From NCBI RefSeq assembly GCF_035818675.1, contig NZ_JAYKZZ010000009.1:1-64000 (forward strand): 64,000 nucleotides of DNA, written 5' to 3'. The stretch is from Parapedobacter flavus. GTDB lineage: Bacteria > Bacteroidota > Bacteroidia > Sphingobacteriales > Sphingobacteriaceae. A program made the position numbers and the translations under genes. The notes below the pieces were generated by a model. That model saw nothing but the letters and a program-made list of their open reading frames with translations, made no database searches and was not told where the DNA came from. This document shows positions 1-9,011 of this stretch, piece by piece (positions within the stretch are counted from its first letter, which is position 1; every line of letters begins with the position of its first letter).

Positions 1-11
1 AAAAATCTAAC

Positions 12-1190
12 TTAAACTGCTGTCCTGTTTTCGGGGGGAATTATAAAATCCTTTATTTTTTTTGTGTGCTCTTCGCTTAAGTGAGAGAAGTCATTATCGA
101 TTATTTTTTCAACGACATCATCCAAATTTTCTTTTTTAATTTCTATGTATTTTATCTTAGCGATTTTGTTCCTTTCAAGTTCCTCTGGATTTGAGTCTAT
201 TGTTATTAAAGAGAGTTTATTATTTGGCTTACTAATATATTTTAAAAGTTTTCTGTGATCTTCCAAACTGCAGTTATCAAGGATAATAATCCTATTTTCA
301 TCCTTTTCTTGCAGACTGTTGAGATATTGTGATAGATCTAATGTTGATTTTTCTTGGAAATCGTAATAGAGAATCCTACTTGACAATAGTAAACTATTCG
401 GATCACTATCTATAGGTCTAAAGGTTTCTAATAAAATTCTGCTTTTACCAAGTCCTGACAATCCAATTATTCGAATCGAGGTATAACTATTGCTGACCGT
501 ATTTTGAATATCATTTATAAAATCACTAATAAATTGATTATTTTGAAACTGTTGAGAACAATCAAAGTCATCATTCCAGTCGTTCCAAGTCTTAAATGGT
601 CTAAATTTACTTTTGAGGGTTTGCAAATGAAATCTTGAGGTCGTTTCTATAGCATCAGCCAATTGCTTAATTAGTTTTTTCTCTACCTTTAGCTTATCAT
701 CTTTATTGTCTTCACTATAGTTGTATGATAAAGGGAATCGTAAATGTCTTATATCAAATGGTAATAGATTTTCATAATCTTTTAAAGACCCAAAGTACTC
801 ATTTACAATACTAATTATTTTCTCTTCACCCAATACCTGATAGGCATTCCCGTATTCAAGCAATACATTTGGGTTTGGTGTAGGCTGAATTAGTGTCTTA
901 TATTCGTCTCGTTTTTCTGCTGGAATAAAATCAGGAATTTCACCATTAATATTTGTTAGATCAGCGATGAAAATATCAGATCGAGGAATTCTATCATCCA
1001 TGATTTTTGAGGCTAATTGTACTGATCCTGATTCACCTGATATTCCTTCTAACAATTCGAATTTGATTCCCTTGAAGTCAGGAACTGTTTCTAAAAAGGG
1101 TAATATCTGTTTTAGACATTCTAAAATAAAAAATCTGTTATACTTGCCTTTAGTTCTAGCTTGCCAAGAAAAAAAGATGGTTATTTTCAT
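12..1190 (-). CDS. TIR-like domain fused to a short STAND-type P-loop NTPase (probably C-terminally truncated)
   Basis: 392 residues, last gene of a leftward three-gene operon. Residues 1-185 look like a TIR/nucleoside-deoxyribosyltransferase-like fold: an opening strand with FFSWQ at 6-10, an IADLT strand near 75-79, and the NPNVLLEYG segment at 106-114, whose Glu112 sits where TIR-type NADases keep their catalytic Glu. Residues 238-330 are a P-loop NTPase with Walker A GLSGLGKS (243-250) and Walker B IIILDN (301-306). STAND proteins normally continue with a lid, winged helix and sensor repeats. Here the frame stops about 85 residues after Walker B, so the protein is probably cut short, though a genuinely short form is possible. 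By family analogy it could degrade NAD or bind a nucleotide signal when the partner STAND protein fires; that is inference. It starts 26 bp after the CHAT gene. Confidence 0.7.
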   Translation of the reverse strand: MKITIFFSWQARTKGKYNRFFILECLKQILPFLETVPDFKGIKFELLEGISGESGSVQLASKIMDDRIPRSDIFIADLTNINGEIPDFIPAEKRDEYKTLIQPTPNPNVLLEYGNAYQVLGEEKIISIVNEYFGSLKDYENLLPFDIRHLRFPLSYNYSEDNKDDKLKVEKKLIKQLADAIETTSRFHLQTLKSKFRPFKTWNDWNDDFDCSQQFQNNQFISDFINDIQNTVSNSYTSIRIIGLSGLGKSRILLETFRPIDSDPNSLLLSSRILYYDFQEKSTLDLSQYLNSLQEKDENRIIILDNCSLEDHRKLLKYISKPNNKLSLITIDSNPEELERNKIAKIKYIEIKKENLDDVVEKIIDNDFSHLSEEHTKKIKDFIIPPENRTAV

Positions 1191-1216
1191 GTATAATATA
1201 GGTTAATTGATGACGT

Positions 1217-1837
1217 TTATTTATCTTTCTGATCTTTTAAAGTAACTCTTTTCCAACCCTGTTTCACAGAAGAGGATTTTCTGTAATATCTTATCGGAAT
1301 TTCAAATGGTTGCCTCAGTTTGTATAAAATTGTTTTAATTTCTTCATGTTTAATGTAGTTTTTTTCTCGATTGAAGAGAAGATGATAAAAGGATGCCCAA
1401 AATATAGCGGAATCATTCATATTAATAGCCTCAGGTGCGCCCATAATTGAATAACAATCTGTATTTTTAAAGACTAAATTAGCGAAACTATCTGTGGTCA
1501 AGGAACACGCCGATAAAAAAAGCCGTCTTTTATCTAATACATTCTCAAGTATCATTGATAGCTCAGATACACCAATAAATTCGTTCAGAGTCGTCTGTAA
1601 ACCTTCTTCCGAAGCATGACATGAAAGATGTAGGTATCTAAAGTTGGATTCTTTAAATTTTTGTATAAAGTACTCAAATTCTTGCTTTGTTCGAAAGTAG
1701 TAATATTCACAATCTACGGAAGACATTTGCAAAATTTTGTAAATGATCTCACCTTCGTAGTTTCCTTTTTCTTCGTCTTCAAAATCAAGGCTTTCGAGAA
1801 TGAAGACTTTTGCTATAGTTTTTTCCTTTTCTGACAT
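1217..1837 (-). CDS. CHAT/caspase-like cysteine peptidase of the defence-like operon
   Basis: 206 residues, middle gene of the operon. It shows the two hallmarks of the CHAT/caspase fold: a strand ending in a His (HLSCHASEEG, His74) and a second strand ending in a Cys (LFLSACSLT, Cys111). These are the predicted catalytic dyad. There is no signal peptide or membrane segment, so it should act in the cytosol. It is small and carries no sensor of its own, which fits a peptidase switched on by, or acting on, the large STAND protein encoded 50 bp upstream. The substrate cannot be read from the sequence. An inactive adaptor with a preserved dyad is the main alternative. Confidence 0.75.
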   Translation of the reverse strand: MSEKEKTIAKVFILESLDFEDEEKGNYEGEIIYKILQMSSVDCEYYYFRTKQEFEYFIQKFKESNFRYLHLSCHASEEGLQTTLNEFIGVSELSMILENVLDKRRLFLSACSLTTDSFANLVFKNTDCYSIMGAPEAINMNDSAIFWASFYHLLFNREKNYIKHEEIKTILYKLRQPFEIPIRYYRKSSSVKQGWKRVTLKDQKDK

Positions 1838-1887
1838 ATTTACTCAATGTATAATATATGATAAAAAATAGTTAATACCGAATATAG

Positions 1888-4800
1888 TTAAATGAGGCTT
1901 TCCAGTATATTATCAGCTCTCCTCCTTAGCCGGTAATCCATTAATATTTGATCGAACAGCAAAAGAAGTTTTTTTCTTTTAGTTTTACTATCCTCATCAA
2001 TACCATGCAAGCAGTCATAAGCTCCTACCACAAATTTTATGGCAGTTTCGTCACTACGATGATATGCTCGGGGATTTTTTTCACTTAGAGTGTGTCTATA
2101 AAGTGCTAAGTCAAATACATCAATTGCAACATAAACAGAGATCCCACATTGATAAATTAAATATTCTATAAAATATTCCGACAATTTAAATTTAGGTGAT
2201 GATATATACTGCATTAAAAATTCTTGAATATCAGTTATCTTGACATGTTCGACATTTATAAAATTTAATGTCATGTCCTCTTCATCATCTTCGCTGATTT
2301 GCTTAATTATCAGATTCAGCAATCTATCATTTTTCTCTTTACTATTTGGCACATCATAGTAATGTTTCAAAATTTCTCTGATAGCTCTAGACGATATCTT
2401 TTTATTAAAATGCAAATGCTTTAACAATAAATATTCAGCACCAATTTGATCATGCAGATAGGAGCCATAAAGAATTAAAAAAAGGTTGTAACTATCATCC
2501 TGACCCAAAAGCTCAGACTCTATTAGCTTCTCATAAGCGTCGGACAATACTTCAAAGCCATTAACATTTCTCATATATTGTAGTGACCAGATGGATGAGG
2601 CGATAACATAAATGTTATTTTCTGATGCTATGCTCTTTGCGAATATAGCGTAAGCCCTCTCTTTGTCTAAATGAGTTAAATAGGCAAATTGCCAATACCC
2701 AACCGCTCGAAGTTCGTTTGGTGCAGAATTGAGAATTTTTTCTAAAGTATTAAAAATAAGATCTTCATAGGCTTTATCCCTAAAAGTTAATAATGTTCGT
2801 ACTGCAGAACCGCAGGCTGTATTGATTCCAGCCATAACCAGTCCATTTATCGATGTTGTTTTTTCTTTTTCTTCATAATTTGAGAATATCGTTCTTTTAT
2901 GATTTTCAAAGTCTAAAGATTGATCAATGAGAAAATTTACTAAATACTCTTCATTATCACTATCACCTACAAGATTGGAAGCAATATCAATGCAGGTCGA
3001 TATGTCTGAACCGTTGCAATCACTCAATATAGTTTTGAACAGCGGTATAGTCTTTTCTTTAAGATCTTCTCTCTTTTCTGTCCAGCCCCACAAACCATAG
3101 ATAGCATACTTCCTATTTATTGAAGAGTCATCTAATATACTTTCAATTAGTTCAAGTTTTTGGTTGGAGGGATTTTCCTGAATAGCTTTACGAAATGTCG
3201 ATGCCAATTCATCCAATCCTCCTTTCAAAAAATCTTCTCCTCTTCTCGATTGATTATCGTTATATTTTTTGAAAGCCTTTAACCATTGTTCATTCGACAT
3301 ATATTGATGAGCCTGAGAATTGATAGGACTATGTACAACTCCTGCCATAACAGATCTACTCCTTCGTTTTTCCTTTCGATCTGCAAATCTTCTCTTTAGT
3401 TCTTGTAAACTACGATTGAGTTCTTTATCAATGGATATTACTTCTGTCGGCAGGCGTAATAACCAATAGTATTTGGCCAAGCCCCAATGTGAATAAAAAT
3501 GCTTCTTTCTCGGTTCTCCATATTCATGAATACCCATTTCATATTTGTTTTCATATCGTTTTATTTGTGATATCACATAATCCTTTTGATTTGGTTTGAA
3601 GTATTTAAATGTACGTTCAATGAGATTACGCAACTCAAACTCTAAATCACTATCTTGACTTATCAATCCGGATTCGAATAGCTTCTGAAAAATGATAAAA
3701 ACGCTGTCATAATGTTGCTCCTCATTATCATTAAGACTAAAAAGTAACAAGCGCAATATTGCCTGATATCTTGAATTTTTAGATCTCTCAAAAAATGGGA
3801 CAAAATGTTTAGGATATCTGTTTGCAGTTCGCTTTAGGCAGACTGCCAGTAATTGATAGATAAACTCTGAGCCGAATATCGTCTCACTGTCGTTCAAATC
3901 CACGTTGTTGTACTTCCAGTCTCTTATAATACCTTCCTCATATTCAATCTCTCTTTTTAGATCTATTTCTATACAATCATAGAAAATAGGAAATAGTTTA
4001 TGTGGACACGTTTTTGCCAGAGTTTTTAGCACTTCTTTTTCCTCATAGTCTCTATCAGATTTTGATTTTTCAAAGTGCAGAGGTAGTAGTTTTGAAAGTA
4101 TTTCGATGACATAATCTTCATTACTCTTTGCAATGCTGTCCAATACATGGTAGAACTCAAATGGATTAGTGGTTTCAAAGTCTTTACACCTTTCAAAAAG
4201 TTCATAAGATATTGGATTGCTCCACTTTTCAACTGAAAATAACAGGTCTTGAACAATCTTGTCATCTTGTAAAGATTTCAAGAACAGCCAAGCTACAGGG
4301 GCGTTTTGCGTAACGATATGGTTTCTCAAAAAGAAGAAAGCCACATTTTTCCTGTATGCTATTAAATCCTCAGAGAGATCAACGTCTCCGATTGTTTCGC
4401 TTTTCAATACGTTCAGCAATCCCTCTTTTTCGGCCAAATCGAACCAAACTGTAGACATGGCTAACTCGAAGAACATAAGCTGTAAATGAATCGATTTATG
4501 AATCACCCCTTTAACCAAATCTATTTCTGTTTTCGAGGGGTTATTTTGAGAAATCAATAACGAAAACAGTACATGTTTAATATGGAATAGTGTTTCTTGA
4601 TCTTCAAAAATCAGTCTTATTGTATCTTCATATTGTTTTTCATCATAGTCTCGGAGATACGAAATTATCATTTTTAAAGCGGGACGTATGTGGATTGATT
4701 GCTCGGATTGCTTTATGTATCCTAAGATATCTTTAGTGTTCTCTACAAACTGCTTGGCAAAAACAAAGTCATAAAAAGATTGGTGAAAAAATTGCAACTG

Positions 4801-6456
4801 TTTATCTTCCCTCTTTAGCAATCTCTCACTCACAAGGTATTTTATCTCACTAATATCGTCTTCAAATTTCAGAGAGGAAACTGTTATTCTTTGCGTATTG
4901 AACATTTGATTCGCAATGTTGTATAATACAGTTTTTAAATTGGTTCGTTGTACGGGAACACTGTCAGGGAGATTTACGATCTTGTTGTTCCAAAGCTCTA
5001 AATACAAACTCTGAATGGATGTTGCTTGTAAATTTACTCCCCCACCTACAACGACACGGATGAAAATGTTTAGATGATTAGGCACCTTAAGGAGTTCAAA
5101 CAACTTGGGAGATATGGTTTCCTTTTTGATGTTGATTTTTGATATAACGGATAACACTTCACTTTCACTTAGAGGTTTTAACTCGAAAGTGGGCATGTTT
5201 TTATATATACGGAGGGATGGGTCATAATATAGCTCATAAGGTCTTATGGATACAATTATTCTTACAGAGTTATCTTTAGTGAACTGATCAATAAAACTTC
5301 GAAATACATTTAAATAGTTCCGGTCTGATGCCATAGATTGAGAAAGAGCATCTATTTGATCAATCAGAACAACTATTTTCTTGTAGTATTTTTTACATGT
5401 TTCAATAAATTCATTTACAGGAATCGGAAACCCCAAACTTTTTTGTAAGCCATCCAGAGTATAAGTATATAGTTTGTCTGCCTTTAAGCCCAAGACTGGT
5501 ATCCCATTCACATTACATTTATCATATAAATCTTTTAAAACGACCGTTTTGCCATAGCCTGCTTGTCCTACCAATAGACATACGCTTTGGAATTCTTTAT
5601 TCTGGCTTTGTTTTTCAGAAACAATCCAATTATATAAGTCATCCGTTTCCTTTCGTGGAAGATGGGAATCTTTTATATCATCGAAATTGTTTTTTTCAGA
5701 ATTTAAGCTTACCGATCCCGATTTTAATTTTTTACTTATTTCTTCTTGGCTTAAATCATATCCTAATTTTGCGATCAATTCATCGATCTTAACGTTGTCA
5801 GTGACGGTTCTAATCTCAAAGAATAATGGAACGAGGTGAGTAAGGACTGGGGTGCTGAGATCCCTGTCCAAATCCTGAGGTGTGATTTTTTTTACTTTAA
5901 TTTCGGCAAGGATATGTTTAACTTCATCGTAATCTATGCTCAATGCTAATGATTGTAATGTAGGGATATTTAGGCTTTTAGAAATCCAATCTGATAGCTT
6001 GGGATCTTCTGGCGCTAATTTGTTAAAGTCGTCTATAAATTCTATACAATCCGCGGTAAATCCTTTAGAGACAGAAATATAATAAGTAAAATCCGATTGA
6101 TCATGTAATAAAGTTTTTTCCAATAGACTAAATAATACAAATTTGGTAATTTCTATACCTAAATCATTTTTGCTATAATTTTTTTCGTATTTCTTACACT
6201 GGATCAATCCATAGGACTTACCGTCTCGTATTAACACACAATCCCTCCCCTGATCTCTGACGCCCGTCATCAAATTAATATCATCAAAGTCATCAAACGT
6301 ATCATTTTCTATTTTTGCTTTGTATATACTATAAAGCAACTCTTCAAATCGCCGAGAATCGGCAATATCATTATAGGGAAAAGATTTATTGGCTAATGCA
6401 GGGGGACGAGGCAATGTTCCCTTATCTATTGTTGGTTTCTCATACACAATATTCAT
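1888..6456 (-). CDS. Restriction-endonuclease-like domain fused to STAND NTPase and long helical-repeat region (Avs-like)
   Basis: 1,522 residues, first gene of the operon. Residues 30-140 look like a PD-(D/E)xK nuclease of the Mrr/Cap4 type: a Glu-rich first helix (RFEELLY), GVRDQGRD with Asp72, and the QCKK core with Gln86 and Lys88. Residues 290-410 are a STAND/NACHT-like NTPase: Walker A GQAGYGKT (297-304), Walker B IVVLIDQIDA (361-370) and a sensor Arg405 in SIRP. The rest, from about 620, is helical and resembles the HEAT/TPR-like ligand sensors of Avs proteins. The expected mode, from family knowledge, is recognition of a phage protein, oligomerisation and DNA cutting. A palindrome, TACTATAGTA, ends on the first base of the start codon and could be an operator. 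The assignment of domains is firm; the defence role is inferred from architecture. Confidence 0.75.
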   Translation of the reverse strand: MNIVYEKPTIDKGTLPRPPALANKSFPYNDIADSRRFEELLYSIYKAKIENDTFDDFDDINLMTGVRDQGRDCVLIRDGKSYGLIQCKKYEKNYSKNDLGIEITKFVLFSLLEKTLLHDQSDFTYYISVSKGFTADCIEFIDDFNKLAPEDPKLSDWISKSLNIPTLQSLALSIDYDEVKHILAEIKVKKITPQDLDRDLSTPVLTHLVPLFFEIRTVTDNVKIDELIAKLGYDLSQEEISKKLKSGSVSLNSEKNNFDDIKDSHLPRKETDDLYNWIVSEKQSQNKEFQSVCLLVGQAGYGKTVVLKDLYDKCNVNGIPVLGLKADKLYTYTLDGLQKSLGFPIPVNEFIETCKKYYKKIVVLIDQIDALSQSMASDRNYLNVFRSFIDQFTKDNSVRIIVSIRPYELYYDPSLRIYKNMPTFELKPLSESEVLSVISKINIKKETISPKLFELLKVPNHLNIFIRVVVGGGVNLQATSIQSLYLELWNNKIVNLPDSVPVQRTNLKTVLYNIANQMFNTQRITVSSLKFEDDISEIKYLVSERLLKREDKQLQFFHQSFYDFVFAKQFVENTKDILGYIKQSEQSIHIRPALKMIISYLRDYDEKQYEDTIRLIFEDQETLFHIKHVLFSLLISQNNPSKTEIDLVKGVIHKSIHLQLMFFELAMSTVWFDLAEKEGLLNVLKSETIGDVDLSEDLIAYRKNVAFFFLRNHIVTQNAPVAWLFLKSLQDDKIVQDLLFSVEKWSNPISYELFERCKDFETTNPFEFYHVLDSIAKSNEDYVIEILSKLLPLHFEKSKSDRDYEEKEVLKTLAKTCPHKLFPIFYDCIEIDLKREIEYEEGIIRDWKYNNVDLNDSETIFGSEFIYQLLAVCLKRTANRYPKHFVPFFERSKNSRYQAILRLLLFSLNDNEEQHYDSVFIIFQKLFESGLISQDSDLEFELRNLIERTFKYFKPNQKDYVISQIKRYENKYEMGIHEYGEPRKKHFYSHWGLAKYYWLLRLPTEVISIDKELNRSLQELKRRFADRKEKRRSRSVMAGVVHSPINSQAHQYMSNEQWLKAFKKYNDNQSRRGEDFLKGGLDELASTFRKAIQENPSNQKLELIESILDDSSINRKYAIYGLWGWTEKREDLKEKTIPLFKTILSDCNGSDISTCIDIASNLVGDSDNEEYLVNFLIDQSLDFENHKRTIFSNYEEKEKTTSINGLVMAGINTACGSAVRTLLTFRDKAYEDLIFNTLEKILNSAPNELRAVGYWQFAYLTHLDKERAYAIFAKSIASENNIYVIASSIWSLQYMRNVNGFEVLSDAYEKLIESELLGQDDSYNLFLILYGSYLHDQIGAEYLLLKHLHFNKKISSRAIREILKHYYDVPNSKEKNDRLLNLIIKQISEDDEEDMTLNFINVEHVKITDIQEFLMQYISSPKFKLSEYFIEYLIYQCGISVYVAIDVFDLALYRHTLSEKNPRAYHRSDETAIKFVVGAYDCLHGIDEDSKTKRKKLLLLFDQILMDYRLRRRADNILESLI

Positions 6457-6758
6457 ACTATAGTACTTCTTTTAAATAGCTTATATATTTATTCACTAAT
6501 AATTTGATCGTACAGCGTTTCATTAGTTTTTGAGAGCTATTTCCATGCTTAAAAAACTTAATGAATATCTGTTAAAGGTTTTGTTAAATATAAGTATAAT
6601 ACCCATATAGTGAGGTAGCCTGCTGTTTATGAAATTACATTAACGTGTTGTCAATTCTCATTAGACAAGTTATACAATATGAGGCAAGTCGGCTCTGCTA
6701 TTTACAGAATCAAGACAGATCAGATCTATATGAAATACTACAAACAAATATACATTCA

Positions 6759-8226
6759 ATGAAAACAGCTTATTTATATGTACGTGTAAGTACGGACGAG
6801 CAAAAAAGAAAAGGATACTCCTTACCGGAACAGGAGGAACGGTTATTAAAATATTGTAGGTACAACAATATTGAAGTCAAAGGCATTTACCGTGAAGACT
6901 TCTCTGCTAAGAATTTCAACCGACCCGAATGGAAAAAACTATTTTTAGAAGTCAAAAGTAAACCAAAGATGGACAAGAATACTGTTCATCAAGTGGGATA
7001 GATTCAGCCGAAATGTTGAGTATGCCTATGAAATGATAGGTATGCTCCGAAAACATAAGACAACAGCAATGGCAATAGACCAACCCATAGACTTTTCAGT
7101 GCCGGAAAGTACGGTCATGCTTGCCGTTTATCTATCCGTACCGGAAGCGGAAAACAGTAGACGGGCAATGAACACGGCAAACGGTATCCGTCGGGCAAAA
7201 CAGATGGGTAGATATCCGAGCAAAGCTCCTTTGGGCTTTATCAATCTGACAACAGCGGACGGCAAGAAAATCATTACTCCAAAGCAACCCGAGGCAGGTA
7301 TCATAAGGTGGGTCTTTCTCCAACTCGCCAAGAATATCCATAGGATTGAGGAAGTCCGAAAGATGGCTGATGGCAAAGGATTGAAATGTTCCCGTTCATA
7401 CTTTTTCCGACTTATCCGCAACCCTGCATACTGCGGTCTTATCCCAATCAAATCCGAATCAGAAGAACAATACATGGTAAGGGGGATCCATGAGCCGTTG
7501 ATTTCCGAAATCCTGTTTTATGAGGTACAGAAGATAATCAATGCAAAGAGAAAGATAACTTCCCAAAGGGACGATTTAAAAGCAATATTTTATCTAAGAG
7601 GAATATTAGTGTGTCCGTTCTGTAATAGAAAACTCGGTGGAAGCTTCTCCCGAGGCTCAACAAAAAGATATCCATATTACCATTGCCAAAAAAGATGCAA
7701 GACAAGAATCAACGCACTATTTCTGAATGAGTGTTATGAACGTAAGCTTAGACAACTGGTACTTTCAAATGGAGCGATGGATTTATTCAAGAGTATCTTA
7801 GAGGATTGGAATACAGGCACACAAAAGGCCATGTATTTACAGCATCGAAATCTGGTCGTTAGAAAACTGATTGAACAGGAATCAACCCTTTCCCAAGCCC
7901 GAAAGCTATTTGTGGCCGATGTACTAAAATCCGATGATTACAGTGCAGTAAAAAGAGAATGTCATGTCAATGCCAAATGTCTGAAAAGGGAACTGAACGA
8001 TATCAATGTTAAATTAGAGCGTATCGATAAACAAAGCCTGTTGGGTAGCCGTTCTTTTGTCCGTATTCTTAAAACGTTTCCAAGCTTGGACACAGCAGAC
8101 AAAAAACATCTTGTCAGTCTTATTACTCCGCTTAATGTTGATTTTCAAACAGGAGATATGTCATTGGAACTATTTGGGGGATTATCAAAAATATTATCGA
8201 CAAAACGACAATCAAAAAAGCAATGA
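6759..8226 (+). pseudogene. Large serine recombinase, split by a one-base frameshift
   Basis: The N-terminal part starts at ATG 6759 with the resolvase strand YLYVRVSTDEQ (predicted nucleophile Ser11) and runs in one frame to about 6977. One extra base near 6978 moves the rest into another frame: after it the protein continues as a typical large serine recombinase (KWDRFSRN, then SVPEAENSRRAMNTANGIRR, a recombinase domain, and a CxxC...CxxxxC zinc ribbon at CPFCNRKL...YHCQKRC). The reading frame then stays open to 8226. Family members are single proteins of about 490-550 residues, so this is one gene broken by an indel unless the base is a sequencing error. It points away from the defence-like operon and was probably the integrase of the element that brought it. 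Confidence 0.8.
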
Positions 8227-8411
8227 ATATGAATTTTATCGATAAAAAGGTTTCTGTTAGACGGGCAATTACGATATTAGCAAAGAATGGTATTGAAGTC
8301 GACGATGATGAAGCAAATGTTATTGTGGACTTCCTTTATCTCATGGCAAAAAATCACACAAAAGAGAAGGTGGAAAAGATGTCGAAACCCAAAGGAGAAA
8401 TCGAACTTTAG
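8223..8411 (+). CDS. Small hypothetical protein downstream of the serine recombinase
   Basis: 62 residues, overlapping the recombinase stop by 4 bp. The sequence is amphipathic and charged, with a predicted helix around ITILAKNGIEVDDDEANVIVDFLYLMAK and a Lys-rich tail. It has no signal peptide or membrane segment. Similar short ORFs are common in Bacteroidota next to site-specific recombinases, sometimes misnamed as PTS subunits in databases (from memory). The overlap suggests coupled translation. The function is unknown. Confidence 0.55.
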   Translation: MNMNFIDKKVSVRRAITILAKNGIEVDDDEANVIVDFLYLMAKNHTKEKVEKMSKPKGEIEL

Positions 8412-8544
8412 AAAAAACAGGGTAGTGATGTCCTAAAGCAAGTTTTTTAGAGAGTATCACACATCGGCACAAAGATTTTAGTCATGAAAATCGAACTATA
8501 ATTGACCAGATTATAACAGTTTGGGTCACAGATTTTTATTGGCA

Positions 8545-8580
8545 TAAAAAAAGGAGACAACCATTACTTGGTGTCTCCTT
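8545..8580 (-). terminator. Rho-independent terminator of the first tRNA-Lys
   Basis: A perfect 9-bp stem (AAGGAGACA / TGTCTCCTT) with a 12-base loop is followed on the minus strand by seven T residues. It begins three bases past the tRNA 3' end. Confidence 0.8.
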
Positions 8581-8582
8581 AA

Positions 8583-8655
8583 GGACCCCGCAGAGGATCG
8601 AACTCTGGACCCACTGATTAAGAGTCTGTTGCTCTACCAGCTGAGCTACGGAGTC
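8583..8655 (-). tRNA. tRNA-Lys (anticodon CTT), with irregular anticodon stem and 3' end
   Basis: The cloverleaf can be drawn fully: 7-bp acceptor stem, D-arm GCTC/GAGC, anticodon loop CTCTTAA, T-arm CAGAG/CTCTG around TTCGATC. The anticodon stem has an A-A mismatch in its middle pair, the discriminator base reads C instead of the A expected for lysine, and CCA is not encoded. The first 48 bases match the tRNA-Lys at 38.1 kb except for one base, while the T-arm half differs. It could be a working minor copy, a decaying copy, or a hybrid made by recombination. Confidence 0.75.
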
Positions 8656-9011
8656 AAAACGTCGTTTCTGACTTACAGAAGCAATATATGAACAAATTTT
8701 GGAATCGCAAAATTTTCTTCCGTTACTTATTTGTAACGGTTTTTTTGACAAATTATAGCCGTTAACATTCAATAGTGTATCATTGTTTCACACCTTCTAA
8801 GGTTGTGGCAAACCTCTATTCCTGCTGGTCCTTCTTTTTTTGCCTTACGAACTATAACTTTGATTATGATTTTTCCTAATTTCAAAAGGGCCATAGGATG
8901 TGTCAGTTCGGAACAATTCTTTCAATTAATTTCACGGGCGAACATCTATTATCGACAAGATCTTTTCATAACGAAGGCAAATCTTAGAACCCAATTTGTT
9001 AATTTCGGACA
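8656..9011. other. Gene-poor stretch between tRNA-Lys and the aldo/keto reductase gene
   Basis: No protein with recognisable features is encoded here. An ORF at 8803-9033 runs into the next gene in another frame and looks spurious. TAACTTTG at 8855-8862 fits the Bacteroidota -7 consensus TAnnTTTG and could serve the reductase gene, but no well-spaced -33 box is visible. Confidence 0.4.
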
